15,723 nt of DNA from Gammaproteobacteria bacterium UBA6968 (GTDB lineage Bacteria > Pseudomonadota > Gammaproteobacteria > Pseudomonadales > Azotimanducaceae). This document shows, piece by piece, positions 6,935-14,632 of the stretch. The stretch is from assembly GCA_002450255.1 (NCBI GenBank), contig DJYW01000125.1:1-15723 (forward strand), in the 5' to 3' direction. Numbering within the stretch: position 1 is the first letter of the stretch; every line of letters begins with the position of its first letter. The position numbers and the translations under genes were made by a program. The notes under the pieces were generated by a model. The model worked only from the letters and a program-made list of their open reading frames with translations. It did no database searches and was not told where the DNA came from.

Positions 6935-7666
6935 ATGAATGTCAGCTTGGTGCTGATTCTCGCTTTTTTTACCAGCGCTCTATCTGGTGTGCTTGGAATG
7001 GCTGGCGGATCAATTCTGATGGCGGGCATGGTGCTGTTTTTGCCAGTAAGCACGGCAATGGTATTACACGCGTTGATTCAATTTGTGGCCAATGGCACGC
7101 GCGCAATTGTGCTGCGACAGCACCTGTCACTTGGATTGCTTATTCCCTATGTCGTGGGGGCTGGCGTAGCTCTGGCTGTGTTCATCAGCTTGGCGTTTAC
7201 CCCAAGCGCTAATCTGGTCTTGATTTTGATCGGGTTATTTCCGCTAGCCGCGGAGCTGAGACTGTTCCCCCGCGACATGGACATTACCCGCCCGCTAACC
7301 GGTATTGTGTGCGGCTTGGTGGTCACCAGCGCACAACTGCTGGCCGGTGTCGCCGGACCGGTTTTGGACTCTTTCTATCAACAGAGTCCACTACAACGAC
7401 AGTCGATCGTCGCTAACAAAGCCCTCACCCAAGCATTGGGACACAGCATTCGCATGCTCTACTACGGATTTTTGCTGGCACTTCCCAGCGATTTGCCTAT
7501 GTGGGTTTTGGGGGTAGCTATTGCCGTCGCGGTGCTCGGTACCCAAGCGGGCACCGCATTGTTACAGCGCTGGAACGAGGATGACTTTCGCAAGATAAGC
7601 CGCTGGGTCATCTTAAGTGTTGCCACTCTATGCCTAGGACGCGGCCTTTATGGCGCGTTGGTTTAA
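6935..7666 (+). CDS. TSUP-family (TauE/SafE, DUF81) membrane permease
   Basis: A 243-residue, very hydrophobic inner-membrane protein with about seven to eight predicted membrane segments (roughly 4-24, 26-50, 66-88, 90-106, 119-140, 174-212, 223-241). The N-terminal motif SGVLGMAGGSILMAGM is the hallmark of the TSUP family, which moves anions such as sulfite, sulfoacetate or other organosulfur and organic anions; the second family half (GVAGPVLDSFYQ, with NKALTQALGHSIRM) is also recognisable. Length is normal. TGGAG lies 8 nt before the ATG. A weak promoter (TTACTG at 6837, TATTCT at 6861, 18-nt spacing) precedes it. It is divergent from a LysR regulator that probably controls it. It ends 13 nt from the end of the convergent carboxylase gene; no clear terminator lies between them. 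The substrate is not predictable from sequence. Confidence 0.85.
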   Translation: MNVSLVLILAFFTSALSGVLGMAGGSILMAGMVLFLPVSTAMVLHALIQFVANGTRAIVLRQHLSLGLLIPYVVGAGVALAVFISLAFTPSANLVLILIGLFPLAAELRLFPRDMDITRPLTGIVCGLVVTSAQLLAGVAGPVLDSFYQQSPLQRQSIVANKALTQALGHSIRMLYYGFLLALPSDLPMWVLGVAIAVAVLGTQAGTALLQRWNEDDFRKISRWVILSVATLCLGRGLYGALV

Positions 7667-7679
7667 GGCCAGGCTTTGT

Positions 7680-10600
7680 TTAACTTGCGACCGGTTTAAC
7701 CACAAACAGCAAATCACCAACGTTCACCTGCTGGCCATTATTCATATTCACTCTGGTCACTTCATAACTGAGCGCTGGATCATAAATCTGCGCCTCACCA
7801 TTGAAATCCGCCAAGGTCAGCGGGGTGAATATCTTCATCGCCTCCAACTGACATAGAGTCTGCCCAAGCCCAACTTTATCGCCAACCTGAACGTACTCCG
7901 GCTCCGAAGGTGATGGCGTGCTGTAAAAGATAGCCGTTGCGGGAGCAAGTACTTTGAGTTCATCACTGTCAGCAATCATCACACTTTGACGGCTAATACC
8001 TTCGCTGGTCGCACCAGCGCCGGCTTCTATCTCGTTAACCAGCGCCTCGATATCCGTCCGCGCCAACAACTCTGGCAGATAATTCGTGTCGTACTCCGCG
8101 CGATGAAAACCATCATCTTTTAATATGCGCCGCAGCAACGGAATATTCGTGCAAATGCCGGTTAACTCAACACGCGCCAGATAAGCTTCTAATTTGGCTG
8201 CGGCGTTTTCGCGATTGTCGCTGTGTACGATCACCTGGGCGACCATACTGTCGTAATACGGCGAAACGAATGTGTCAGTCGCTACCGCCGCGATCACTTC
8301 AACGTCTTCTTCTTCAGGAAAGTGACAGTTCAGTACCTTGCCTGGATGTGGCCGGAAGGCTAGGCCGCCGTCGCCTTGCACAACGATTCGCTCGGCGTTT
8401 ATTCGTGCTTCGACCGCATAACCTGTTTCCGTCACCTGTAAATCAGCAATCGATTCGCCGCTGGCTATGCGGAATTGCTCAGCGACGATATTGACCCCAG
8501 ACGTCCATTCAGTGACCGGGTGCTCTACCTGCAGCCGAGTGTTCATTTCCATGAAATACACAGCATTGTTCTTGAGATCAAAAATAAATTCGACGGTTCC
8601 GGCGCCGACGTAACCGACCTCATTGGCCAGCTCAGCCGTACTGCGCAGGACTTCATCGAGCAGGTGCTGGGGCAAATGCGGCGACCCAGACTCTTCAATG
8701 ACTTTTTGCTTGTCGCGTTGCACGCTACAATCGCGGATACCAATCACCTTGGTATTACCATGCGTATCGCGCAGTAACTGAGCTTCTATATGCTTGAGCG
8801 ACGTGACGTACTTTTCGAGGTACACATCGCCGTTACCGAATGCACTGCGTGCTTCAATCCCCACGCGGTGGAAGAGCTCCTCGAATTCCCCGGCATTTTC
8901 AACGACTTGAATGCCCTTACCGCCGCCGCCATGCACAGCCTTGATTAAAACCGGGTAACCGATTTGCTCCGCGACCTCAGCTGCGCGCTCAACGTTCGTC
9001 ATGATTCCATGGCTACCCGGCACCACCGGGACCTTCAACCGTAACGCCGTATTAATAGCGTTAGACTTATTACCCATGGTCTCCATGCTGGCCACTGGCG
9101 GACCAATAAAATTAATGCCATGACTGCGGATCAACTCCGCAAAAGCAGAATTTTCCGACAAAAACCCGATACCAGGATGCAGACTATCCACACCTTCGTG
9201 CTCCGCAACGTTGAGCACACTCATGGCATTCAAGTAGCTCTCGTCCGGAGTATTGCCACCGATGCAGACTACCGTATCGCGCTCGCCTAACTGGGACACG
9301 GTTGCCGAATCCATATCCGGATCACTCTGCACCAGAACCACTGAAATTTCTTGTTGTTGCGCAATGCGGATCAATTTAGCGGCGGTACAGCCCCGCGCAT
9401 GAATCAATACCTTGCGTGTGGGCCGGATTAGAGACGCTTCGGTATAGGTCGGCCGATGCGCCACCACGACCGGACGCCTTACATCGATACTGCCAGCCAA
9501 AACCCGCGCCATAACTGCTTCAACCGTCTCCTCTGGGACAGGAATTTCGGCATCGACAGCGCGCAGCTGCGAATCAATATCCGCGTAGAAAGGGTGCTTC
9601 ACAAGGCCTTGCATCGCACCGTCCGAAGTCGACAGGTAATTCGCGAGAATCGACTTCAACGGCAAGTTAGAAGGCACAACGATTTGCCCTGCGAACGGCA
9701 TGCTTGTGCCCGAAAAATAATAGGTCTGCACTAATGGATGAGTAACGAAACTCGCTTGCGCGCCACCGGTACAATCGCCGTAACCAAATACAATCACCGG
9801 TAAATCGTGATCGCGAACAAAGCGGGTAATGCGGTCATTAACTGCAGCCATTGAAAACAGCGCGCCTGCCCCTTCCTTGGTTTGCATGCCGCCGGAAGAA
9901 ATAAAACAAACCAGCGGCAAGTGCTGCTCTGCGCACTCAACCAAAAGGCGACAGAACTTCTCGGCGCTCGCCATATCAAATGCGCCAGCCTGGAACTGCA
10001 CGTTAGAAACAAGCACCCCTACCCGGGTATTTCGACTGCCTTTTACTGAACCAAACCCAGCTACAATGCCACACGGTGGCAATCCCTTGTTGAGCGCTTG
10101 CTCGATACTCAGTCGAAAGCCAGGAAAAGAACAGGGATCCGAGCTCAACAAATCGTCATAGCGCGGTTCCCAATCCTCGAAATAGTTGTCAATGATGTCG
10201 TTGCAGCCAAAGCGCGTGGCGCCTTTAACGGCTTTCAAGACGTTCTGCATCTGGAGATCGTTATAGGCCATATCCAGGCGGTTCCAAAAGTCTTTACGAC
10301 GACCGATATTTTTCGGTGCAATCCGCCCCTGGAAATTACGTCCGTCCCGCGACGCCGAGATCAAACTGGTCAAAAGCTGATTCAAGGTATAGCTGATGAC
10401 AACAAACAACGCGTCGGCAATATGCGGGAAGCTGAGCTTTTTCCATTCTTCTACGGTGCGATAAAAATCTTCGCTCTTCGGCATCTTATGTAGACGCTGA
10501 TGCCAGTCGAACAATCGCGCCTGTGTTGAAGCCAGCGTTTTCCCTTCACTGATTTGATCTGCAGCGAGACTCGAGTTGGCCGAGTCGAGGGTGGTCGCGA

Positions 10601-12524
10601 TGAGCTTCTCCAAGCTTTCTCTGGACAGCGCCTGAGCACCCTGAGCCTCCGCCGCGACACTGTCCATATGTGCGATGACCTCGTCGTATACGCCATCAAA
10701 CAACAGCAGATTTTCGCACTCTTGTATGAAGTCGCCGCGCAATTCGTCGTTTAGAAGAATGTCCAGCAGAGTCATATCTGCTATGGCTACGGGCCTGGCA
10801 CCAATTTGCGGCGGCTCGATTGATGCCGGCATCAATTCATGCAATACCCGGCGATTAGCTGACATATCGGATTCGCTCGACGATTGCGCCAGACGTTCGC
10901 CAGTGATAATCATATTGAGTTCGGTGGTTAGCTGTCGTGCTACCGATGCGCCTGCCTCTATCTGCTCACTGAAGCTACCAAGCAATTTGCGGCCTTCATA
11001 GGAAAAACGCTCCCGCCACACTGAAGCATCGCTGTCCTGGGTGAGCTTCTCTAGAACAATTTTAGGATCGTGAATATCCTGTACCTGCAAAATTTGCCGT
11101 GTATCTTGATGGTTCCGTAAATACTCACGCAGTGCCGCCAAATTGTCGCGCGCTTCTTTTTTCCAGCGGTTGTATAAGAAAGTTCCCACCGTTGCGATTA
11201 ATGTCGCGCGAGCATCTTCATAGTTTTGTTTGGGTTCGCCGAAAATCATTTGCGCAATACGACCGCGCTCATCATTCATCGCCTGTCGACGATCGACATA
11301 GCTCTTCCAGGCTTTCGACAGACTGTCTTCGTAAATGATCTTATCGGGATCTTGCAGCCAATACAGAAACTTCTGACGACGTTCCCGGTCGGTCCGTTCT
11401 TTCAACTCACCAGCCGGCATTTCTTGCGGTGCTAAACGTCCGTATTGCTGCGTTGAGGTGGCTTTAATGCGCTTGCGCACCTGTAAATAACGCAGATAAC
11501 GGTAAGCGATACCGAAAACGTTAGTATACTCGGTAGGGTTTTTCGCTAAGCGCAGTGAGGCGCTGCTCTCCATCGCCTGCAAATGCGCAGACGGTTTCAG
11601 GTAACGCTGCAAGCTTTGCCGATAATGATCAACGATATAGGGGTTTTCACCCACAAATTCTCTGACTCGCGTTTCAATATTCGCTAGACCGCCAATAATC
11701 GCTTGGCGTAAATTTTCGAGATTTTCCTGAGAATCGTTGGGACTGTAATCAACTATGCCGTCGATATTACCCTGCTGGAAGAGCTCAACCGCAGACGGCC
11801 CTACAAATTTCGCACACTCCTGCCAAGACAAGTTCATGCGCCGCGCGATGTTGGCAAGTGCTGCGGGCTGAATCGTATTAAAGACTGAATCTCGTAGCGC
11901 CAGAATCATGTTGCTAGCAGCTAACGGTATAGCTCCGCCTGAATAACCCAACCCGTAAATCAGGCCGATGTTTGGCACATCCGCATTGCTCATCTCGGCG
12001 ATCAATCGGGAGATACTGTGCGCTTGATTCTGCGCGTTAGCTTCTTCACGAGCATCGGCACCGGGGGTGTCCATAAAGCTCACTAGCGGCACCGACCGAG
12101 CTGAACAATATTCGACAAAACGCGCTGCTTTGAGGTGATGCTCAGGCATCCAGCTACCAAGGTCTTTAGACCGATCCTGGGCGATGAAGCCGACCTGACG
12201 TAAACCTTGAGGACCAAAATCCATATCAACCAAGGCTTGGTAATAAGGACCGGTGGTATTTTCTTCGCGCACTATTCCAAGCTGGCGGATGATGTCCGGT
12301 GCTGGCTGACGGCTTTGATCTTCTGATGGAGTCACCGCCGCCTCGATATAGGCATCTACATCCAACGACTTCAACTGAGCATGCATACGCTTTATTGCAC
12401 GCTCAGATAGCAATCCAGGCACAGGTTGGTCATCTTGCGAGACATCGGGGAACAGCGAAAAGTCTTTCGCTAGGCTTTCTGCTATTAAAAAGAGGCGATC
12501 CCCTTCAATAAGTTGTTTTTCCAC
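7680..12524 (-). CDS. Single-chain acyl-CoA carboxylase (CT-alpha / linker / CT-beta / biotin carboxylase / biotin carrier fusion)
   Basis: One 1614-residue chain holds a complete biotin-dependent carboxylase, expected to make malonyl-CoA or a related carboxyacyl-CoA from bicarbonate, ATP and acyl-CoA. Residues 90-300 are AccA-like: FMDTPGADA (150-158), the oxyanion motif GLGYSGGAIPL (191-201), and GNIDGIVD. Residues 301-780 match nothing I know and look mostly helical and charged. Residues 800-1000 are AccD-like: ISSGGMQTKEG (875-885), CTGGAQASF (918-926), FAGQIVV; the AccD zinc-ribbon cysteines are absent. Residues 1037-1480 are biotin carboxylase: HGGGGKGI (1198-1205), Lys1195, Lys1153, Lys1274, EMNTRLQVEHPVTE (1326-1339), Arg1374. 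Residues 1525-1610 are the carrier, biotinylated at Lys1564 in EAMKIF. The GTG start at 12524 lacks a Shine-Dalgarno, so the N-terminus is uncertain; the next in-frame ATG is codon 47. Acyl specificity is unknown. The gene is divergent from moaB. Confidence 0.92.
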   Translation of the reverse strand: MEKQLIEGDRLFLIAESLAKDFSLFPDVSQDDQPVPGLLSERAIKRMHAQLKSLDVDAYIEAAVTPSEDQSRQPAPDIIRQLGIVREENTTGPYYQALVDMDFGPQGLRQVGFIAQDRSKDLGSWMPEHHLKAARFVEYCSARSVPLVSFMDTPGADAREEANAQNQAHSISRLIAEMSNADVPNIGLIYGLGYSGGAIPLAASNMILALRDSVFNTIQPAALANIARRMNLSWQECAKFVGPSAVELFQQGNIDGIVDYSPNDSQENLENLRQAIIGGLANIETRVREFVGENPYIVDHYRQSLQRYLKPSAHLQAMESSASLRLAKNPTEYTNVFGIAYRYLRYLQVRKRIKATSTQQYGRLAPQEMPAGELKERTDRERRQKFLYWLQDPDKIIYEDSLSKAWKSYVDRRQAMNDERGRIAQMIFGEPKQNYEDARATLIATVGTFLYNRWKKEARDNLAALREYLRNHQDTRQILQVQDIHDPKIVLEKLTQDSDASVWRERFSYEGRKLLGSFSEQIEAGASVARQLTTELNMIITGERLAQSSSESDMSANRRVLHELMPASIEPPQIGARPVAIADMTLLDILLNDELRGDFIQECENLLLFDGVYDEVIAHMDSVAAEAQGAQALSRESLEKLIATTLDSANSSLAADQISEGKTLASTQARLFDWHQRLHKMPKSEDFYRTVEEWKKLSFPHIADALFVVISYTLNQLLTSLISASRDGRNFQGRIAPKNIGRRKDFWNRLDMAYNDLQMQNVLKAVKGATRFGCNDIIDNYFEDWEPRYDDLLSSDPCSFPGFRLSIEQALNKGLPPCGIVAGFGSVKGSRNTRVGVLVSNVQFQAGAFDMASAEKFCRLLVECAEQHLPLVCFISSGGMQTKEGAGALFSMAAVNDRITRFVRDHDLPVIVFGYGDCTGGAQASFVTHPLVQTYYFSGTSMPFAGQIVVPSNLPLKSILANYLSTSDGAMQGLVKHPFYADIDSQLRAVDAEIPVPEETVEAVMARVLAGSIDVRRPVVVAHRPTYTEASLIRPTRKVLIHARGCTAAKLIRIAQQQEISVVLVQSDPDMDSATVSQLGERDTVVCIGGNTPDESYLNAMSVLNVAEHEGVDSLHPGIGFLSENSAFAELIRSHGINFIGPPVASMETMGNKSNAINTALRLKVPVVPGSHGIMTNVERAAEVAEQIGYPVLIKAVHGGGGKGIQVVENAGEFEELFHRVGIEARSAFGNGDVYLEKYVTSLKHIEAQLLRDTHGNTKVIGIRDCSVQRDKQKVIEESGSPHLPQHLLDEVLRSTAELANEVGYVGAGTVEFIFDLKNNAVYFMEMNTRLQVEHPVTEWTSGVNIVAEQFRIASGESIADLQVTETGYAVEARINAERIVVQGDGGLAFRPHPGKVLNCHFPEEEDVEVIAAVATDTFVSPYYDSMVAQVIVHSDNRENAAAKLEAYLARVELTGICTNIPLLRRILKDDGFHRAEYDTNYLPELLARTDIEALVNEIEAGAGATSEGISRQSVMIADSDELKVLAPATAIFYSTPSPSEPEYVQVGDKVGLGQTLCQLEAMKIFTPLTLADFNGEAQIYDPALSYEVTRVNMNNGQQVNVGDLLFVVKPVAS

Positions 12525-12530
12525 AGGCTT

Positions 12531-12558
12531 TGGACAACTCGAAAAATGAGGGTACTCT
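12531..12558 (+). promoter_or_regulatory. Candidate promoter of moaB
   Basis: TGGACA (five of six matches to the -35 consensus) at 12531-12536, a 16-nt spacer, and TACTCT (three of six to the -10) at 12553-12558. It would start transcription near 12565, about 25 nt before the preferred moaB start. Its -10 shares bases with the -10 proposed for the carboxylase gene on the other strand. Confidence 0.35.
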
Positions 12559-12582
12559 AGCCACTTGTGCAGCCATTCGCAA
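12554..12582 (-). promoter_or_regulatory. Candidate promoter of the fused carboxylase gene
   Basis: On the minus strand, TTGCGA (12582-12577), a 17-nt spacer, then TAGAGT (12559-12554), each with four of six consensus matches. It would start transcription near 12547, leaving a leader of about 23 nt before the GTG. If both this and the moaB promoter are real, the polymerases compete for the same bases. Confidence 0.35.
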
Positions 12583-12590
12583 TGAGAGCC

Positions 12591-13094
12591 ATGACCTCCC
12601 TAAGTTGTTCAGTTTTGACCATTTCTGACTCACGTAGCTTGGCCGACGACCGCTCCGGCGATTTGTTGGTTGGGTTTGTCGAAGCCGCCGGCCACCGCCT
12701 GATAGAGCGGGAATTAGTGCCAGACGATATTTATCAAATCCGCGCCATTAGCTCGAAATGGATCGCTGCAAACGAAGTGGATGTCATCATCACCACCGGC
12801 GGTACTGGCTTCACGGGCCGTGACAGCACCCCGGAAGCGCTGACACCGCTCTTCGACAAAGAAATCGAAGGATTTGGGGAAACATTCCGATACCTGTCCT
12901 ATCTTGAAATCGGCACCTCAACCATCCAATCCAGAGCGTTAGCTGGGCTCGCCAATGGCACCTTGATCTTCGCTCTGCCCGGCTCCTCCGGTGCAGTCAC
13001 CACCGGATGGAATAAAATCATTAAAAATCAACTAGATATAAACAATAAGCCGTGCAATTTTGCGGAGTTGATTCCCCGCTTTAAAGAGATCTGA
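12591..13094 (+). CDS. moaB: Molybdenum cofactor biosynthesis protein MoaB (MogA/MoaB fold)
   Basis: Member of the MoaB/MogA molybdopterin-binding family; family members adenylylate molybdopterin before molybdate insertion, though the E. coli MoaB itself has no firmly established reaction. The 167-residue length is normal. N-terminal CSVLTISDSRSLADDRSG (6-23) matches the family opening; the molybdopterin-binding motifs TTGGTGFTGRDSTPEAL (68-84) and ALPGSSGAV (128-136) are intact. The start is ATG 12591 by alignment with the family opening and weak GAGAG upstream; in-frame GTG 12567 and ATG 12582 would add a few residues. No other molybdenum cofactor genes adjoin. It is divergent from the fused carboxylase, with about 66 bp between start codons, and lies 184 nt before the thiolase. 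Confidence 0.9.
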   Translation: MTSLSCSVLTISDSRSLADDRSGDLLVGFVEAAGHRLIERELVPDDIYQIRAISSKWIAANEVDVIITTGGTGFTGRDSTPEALTPLFDKEIEGFGETFRYLSYLEIGTSTIQSRALAGLANGTLIFALPGSSGAVTTGWNKIIKNQLDINNKPCNFAELIPRFKEI

Positions 13095-13142
13095 AACAGC
13101 ATTTTCGGACATTCCATCACGGCAGCTCTGGCCACTAGCCGG

Positions 13143-13156
13143 GTCCCGTACGGGAC
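13143..13156. promoter_or_regulatory. Perfect 14-bp palindrome, candidate operator upstream of thiolase
   Basis: GTCCCGTACGGGAC is a perfect palindrome in the 184-bp gap between moaB and the thiolase gene, about 75-85 bp upstream of the thiolase candidate -35. No T-run follows, so it is not a normal terminator. A dimeric repressor or activator site (for example a TetR-type protein, common near acyl-CoA genes) would fit, but no such regulator gene is in the window. Confidence 0.4.
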
Positions 13157-13227
13157 AACCGCCGAGAATGGGTCAACTGCCGGCGTCACCCTAGGCGCGG
13201 GTAACTGGTTCTAGCCGGTGCATGGCA

Positions 13228-13256
13228 TTACACTTCACACCTTTCCGATCCGTAAT
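13228..13256 (+). promoter_or_regulatory. Candidate promoter of the thiolase gene
   Basis: TTACAC (13228-13233), a 17-nt spacer and CGTAAT (13251-13256), each with four of six consensus matches. The expected transcription start would leave a leader of only about 15 nt, which includes the ribosome site AAAGGA. Moderate matches only. Confidence 0.3.
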
Positions 13257-13278
13257 TGCTTGTAAAAGGAACAGCACG

Positions 13279-14439
13279 ATGACCAGAGACGTCTATATTC
13301 TTGGCGCAGCGCGTACACCGGTTGGCAGTTTTCAAGGTTCACTGGCGTCCGCCAGCGCCCCGGAGCTCGGTGCCCATGCGATTTCCGCAGCATTGCAGTC
13401 AGCTGCACAGGACGGCAGCGCCGTTGACGAAGTAATTATGGGCAATGTCGTGAGCGCCGGCTTAAAACAGGCACCGGCGCGGCAGGCAATGCGTATTGCG
13501 GGCCTGCCGGATGGCGTGGCCGCCACCACTCTGAATAAAGTCTGCGGTTCGGGAATGAAAGCCACAATGACTGCCATGGACATCATCCGCGCTGGGTCTG
13601 CGGAAACCGTTATCGCTGGCGGTATGGAAAGCATGAGCAATGCGCCCTATCTACTCGATAAAGCACGTAGCGGTCTGCGAATGGGTCATGCAGGGGTCCA
13701 AGATTCGCTGTTTACAGATGGCTTAGAGGATGCCGAAACCGGCGGTTCAATGGGTTCCTTCGCGCAAGACACTGCCGATGCACACCAGCTAACACGAGCC
13801 GCTATGGACGACTATGCCATCGAGTCGGTTAACCGAGCGCGGCAGGCAATTGCGAACGGTGACCTTACCAGCGAAATCGCGCCGTTTGCGGTGGGTGCAG
13901 ACAGCATCACTGATGATGAACAACCCGGCCGCGCTAAAGTCGACAAAATTCCTCAGCTGCGTCCTGCCTTCAAAAAAGACGGCACCATCACTGCCGCTAA
14001 CGCATCGTCAATTTCCGATGGCGCATCGGCATTGGTGCTGACTTCAGAAGAAGGCCTGGCTGGCCGCGCGCCCTTGGCCCGCATAGTCGCCCACACGACA
14101 CACTCCATCCATCCAAGCGAATTCACCCTGGCGCCCATTGGCGCGATTGAGAAATTGTTGGCTAAGACCGGCTGGGATAAAGGCAGCGTCGATTTGTTTG
14201 AGATCAATGAAGCCTTCGCAATGGTGACGATGCTCACTATCCAAGAGCTGCAGCTGGATCATGCCAAGGTGAACGTTTTCGGTGGCGCATGTGCGCAAGG
14301 CCATCCAATCGGATCGACGGGCAGTCGGTTGATCGTGACCCTGGCGCATGCCATGAAAAATCGCGGCCTCAAGCGCGGCATCGCGGCGCTCTGTATCGGC
14401 GGCGGCGAAGCCACTGCGGTGGCACTGGAAAGAAGCTAA
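13279..14439 (+). CDS. Acetyl-CoA acetyltransferase / thiolase
   Basis: Type II thiolase of 386 residues, which either condenses two acetyl-CoA to acetoacetyl-CoA or cleaves 3-ketoacyl-CoA. The N-terminus VYILGAARTPVGSFQG is typical. The acylated Cys89 lies in NKVCGSGMKA, the family motif GGMESMSNAPYL is at 114-125, NEAFA at 310-314, the catalytic His342 in AQGHPIGSTG, and the second Cys372 in LCIGGGEA. The compact length without extra loops fits the biosynthetic acetyl-CoA acetyltransferase group better than the FadA type. The start is ATG 13279, with AAAGGA 9 nt upstream; an in-frame ATG at 13222 lacks a ribosome site and lies beyond the family start. Downstream is a FabY-like synthase on the same strand, separated by 193 nt with several hairpins. 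The direction of the reaction in vivo is not shown by the sequence. Confidence 0.93.
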   Translation: MTRDVYILGAARTPVGSFQGSLASASAPELGAHAISAALQSAAQDGSAVDEVIMGNVVSAGLKQAPARQAMRIAGLPDGVAATTLNKVCGSGMKATMTAMDIIRAGSAETVIAGGMESMSNAPYLLDKARSGLRMGHAGVQDSLFTDGLEDAETGGSMGSFAQDTADAHQLTRAAMDDYAIESVNRARQAIANGDLTSEIAPFAVGADSITDDEQPGRAKVDKIPQLRPAFKKDGTITAANASSISDGASALVLTSEEGLAGRAPLARIVAHTTHSIHPSEFTLAPIGAIEKLLAKTGWDKGSVDLFEINEAFAMVTMLTIQELQLDHAKVNVFGGACAQGHPIGSTGSRLIVTLAHAMKNRGLKRGIAALCIGGGEATAVALERS

Positions 14440-14457
14440 ACGAAACAGTCTCTTTTG

Positions 14458-14501
14458 GCGCTAACTATCCCGGCTTAGTCCGTTTGGCTCTGGGTTAGCG
14501 C
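14458..14501. repeat. Inverted repeat GCGCTAAC...GTTAGCGC after the thiolase gene
   Basis: Perfect 8-bp arms with a 28-nt loop, beginning 19 nt after the thiolase stop. No T-run follows, so an intrinsic terminator is not supported. It is one of three hairpin-capable segments packed into this 193-nt gap. Confidence 0.45.
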
Positions 14502-14510
14502 GGCCTAACA

Positions 14511-14528
14511 CGGCAGCTGCTACTGCCG
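14511..14528. repeat. Small hairpin CGGCAG-ctgcta-CTGCCG
   Basis: Six-base perfect arms with a six-base loop between the thiolase and FabY-like genes. Strong G/C pairing but no T-run. It could be part of a structured leader of the downstream synthase mRNA. Confidence 0.4.
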
Positions 14529-14531
14529 GTT

Positions 14532-14565
14532 GGCGTGGCTGCGGGTGGCGCATAGCGGCCACGCC
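14532..14565. repeat. Inverted repeat GGCGTGGC...GCCACGCC
   Basis: Perfect 8-bp, G/C-rich arms with an 18-nt loop, ending 67 nt before the FabY-like start. Like its two neighbours it lacks a T-run. The rest of the gap down to 14632 is A-rich and carries the synthase ribosome site; no clear promoter was identified. Confidence 0.45.
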
Positions 14566-14632
14566 GCGCTGGCGAGGCTACAGTGGCTAAAAATGGGTTA
14601 ACGAAAAGCTAAAGATTAAGGATGATGCGAGC

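Noticed and set aside
7665..7677. Short GGCC/GGCT hairpin between the convergent permease and carboxylase genes as a terminator
   Set aside because: The loop would be one base, too small to form, and there is no adequate T-run.
9829..10493. Two plus-strand frames of 110 and 131 codons inside the carboxylase gene
   Set aside because: Antisense to the AccD-like region, mutually overlapping, and without family motifs or convincing starts.
7680..12524. The fusion being an artefact of joined genes from an assembly error
   Set aside because: The frame is open over all 1614 codons with intact motifs throughout and no abrupt change in style at the domain boundaries, which an artefact would rarely give.
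12517..12525. TTTTCCACA as a DnaA box
   Set aside because: A single near-match that overlaps the carboxylase start codon, with no cluster of boxes or origin genes nearby.
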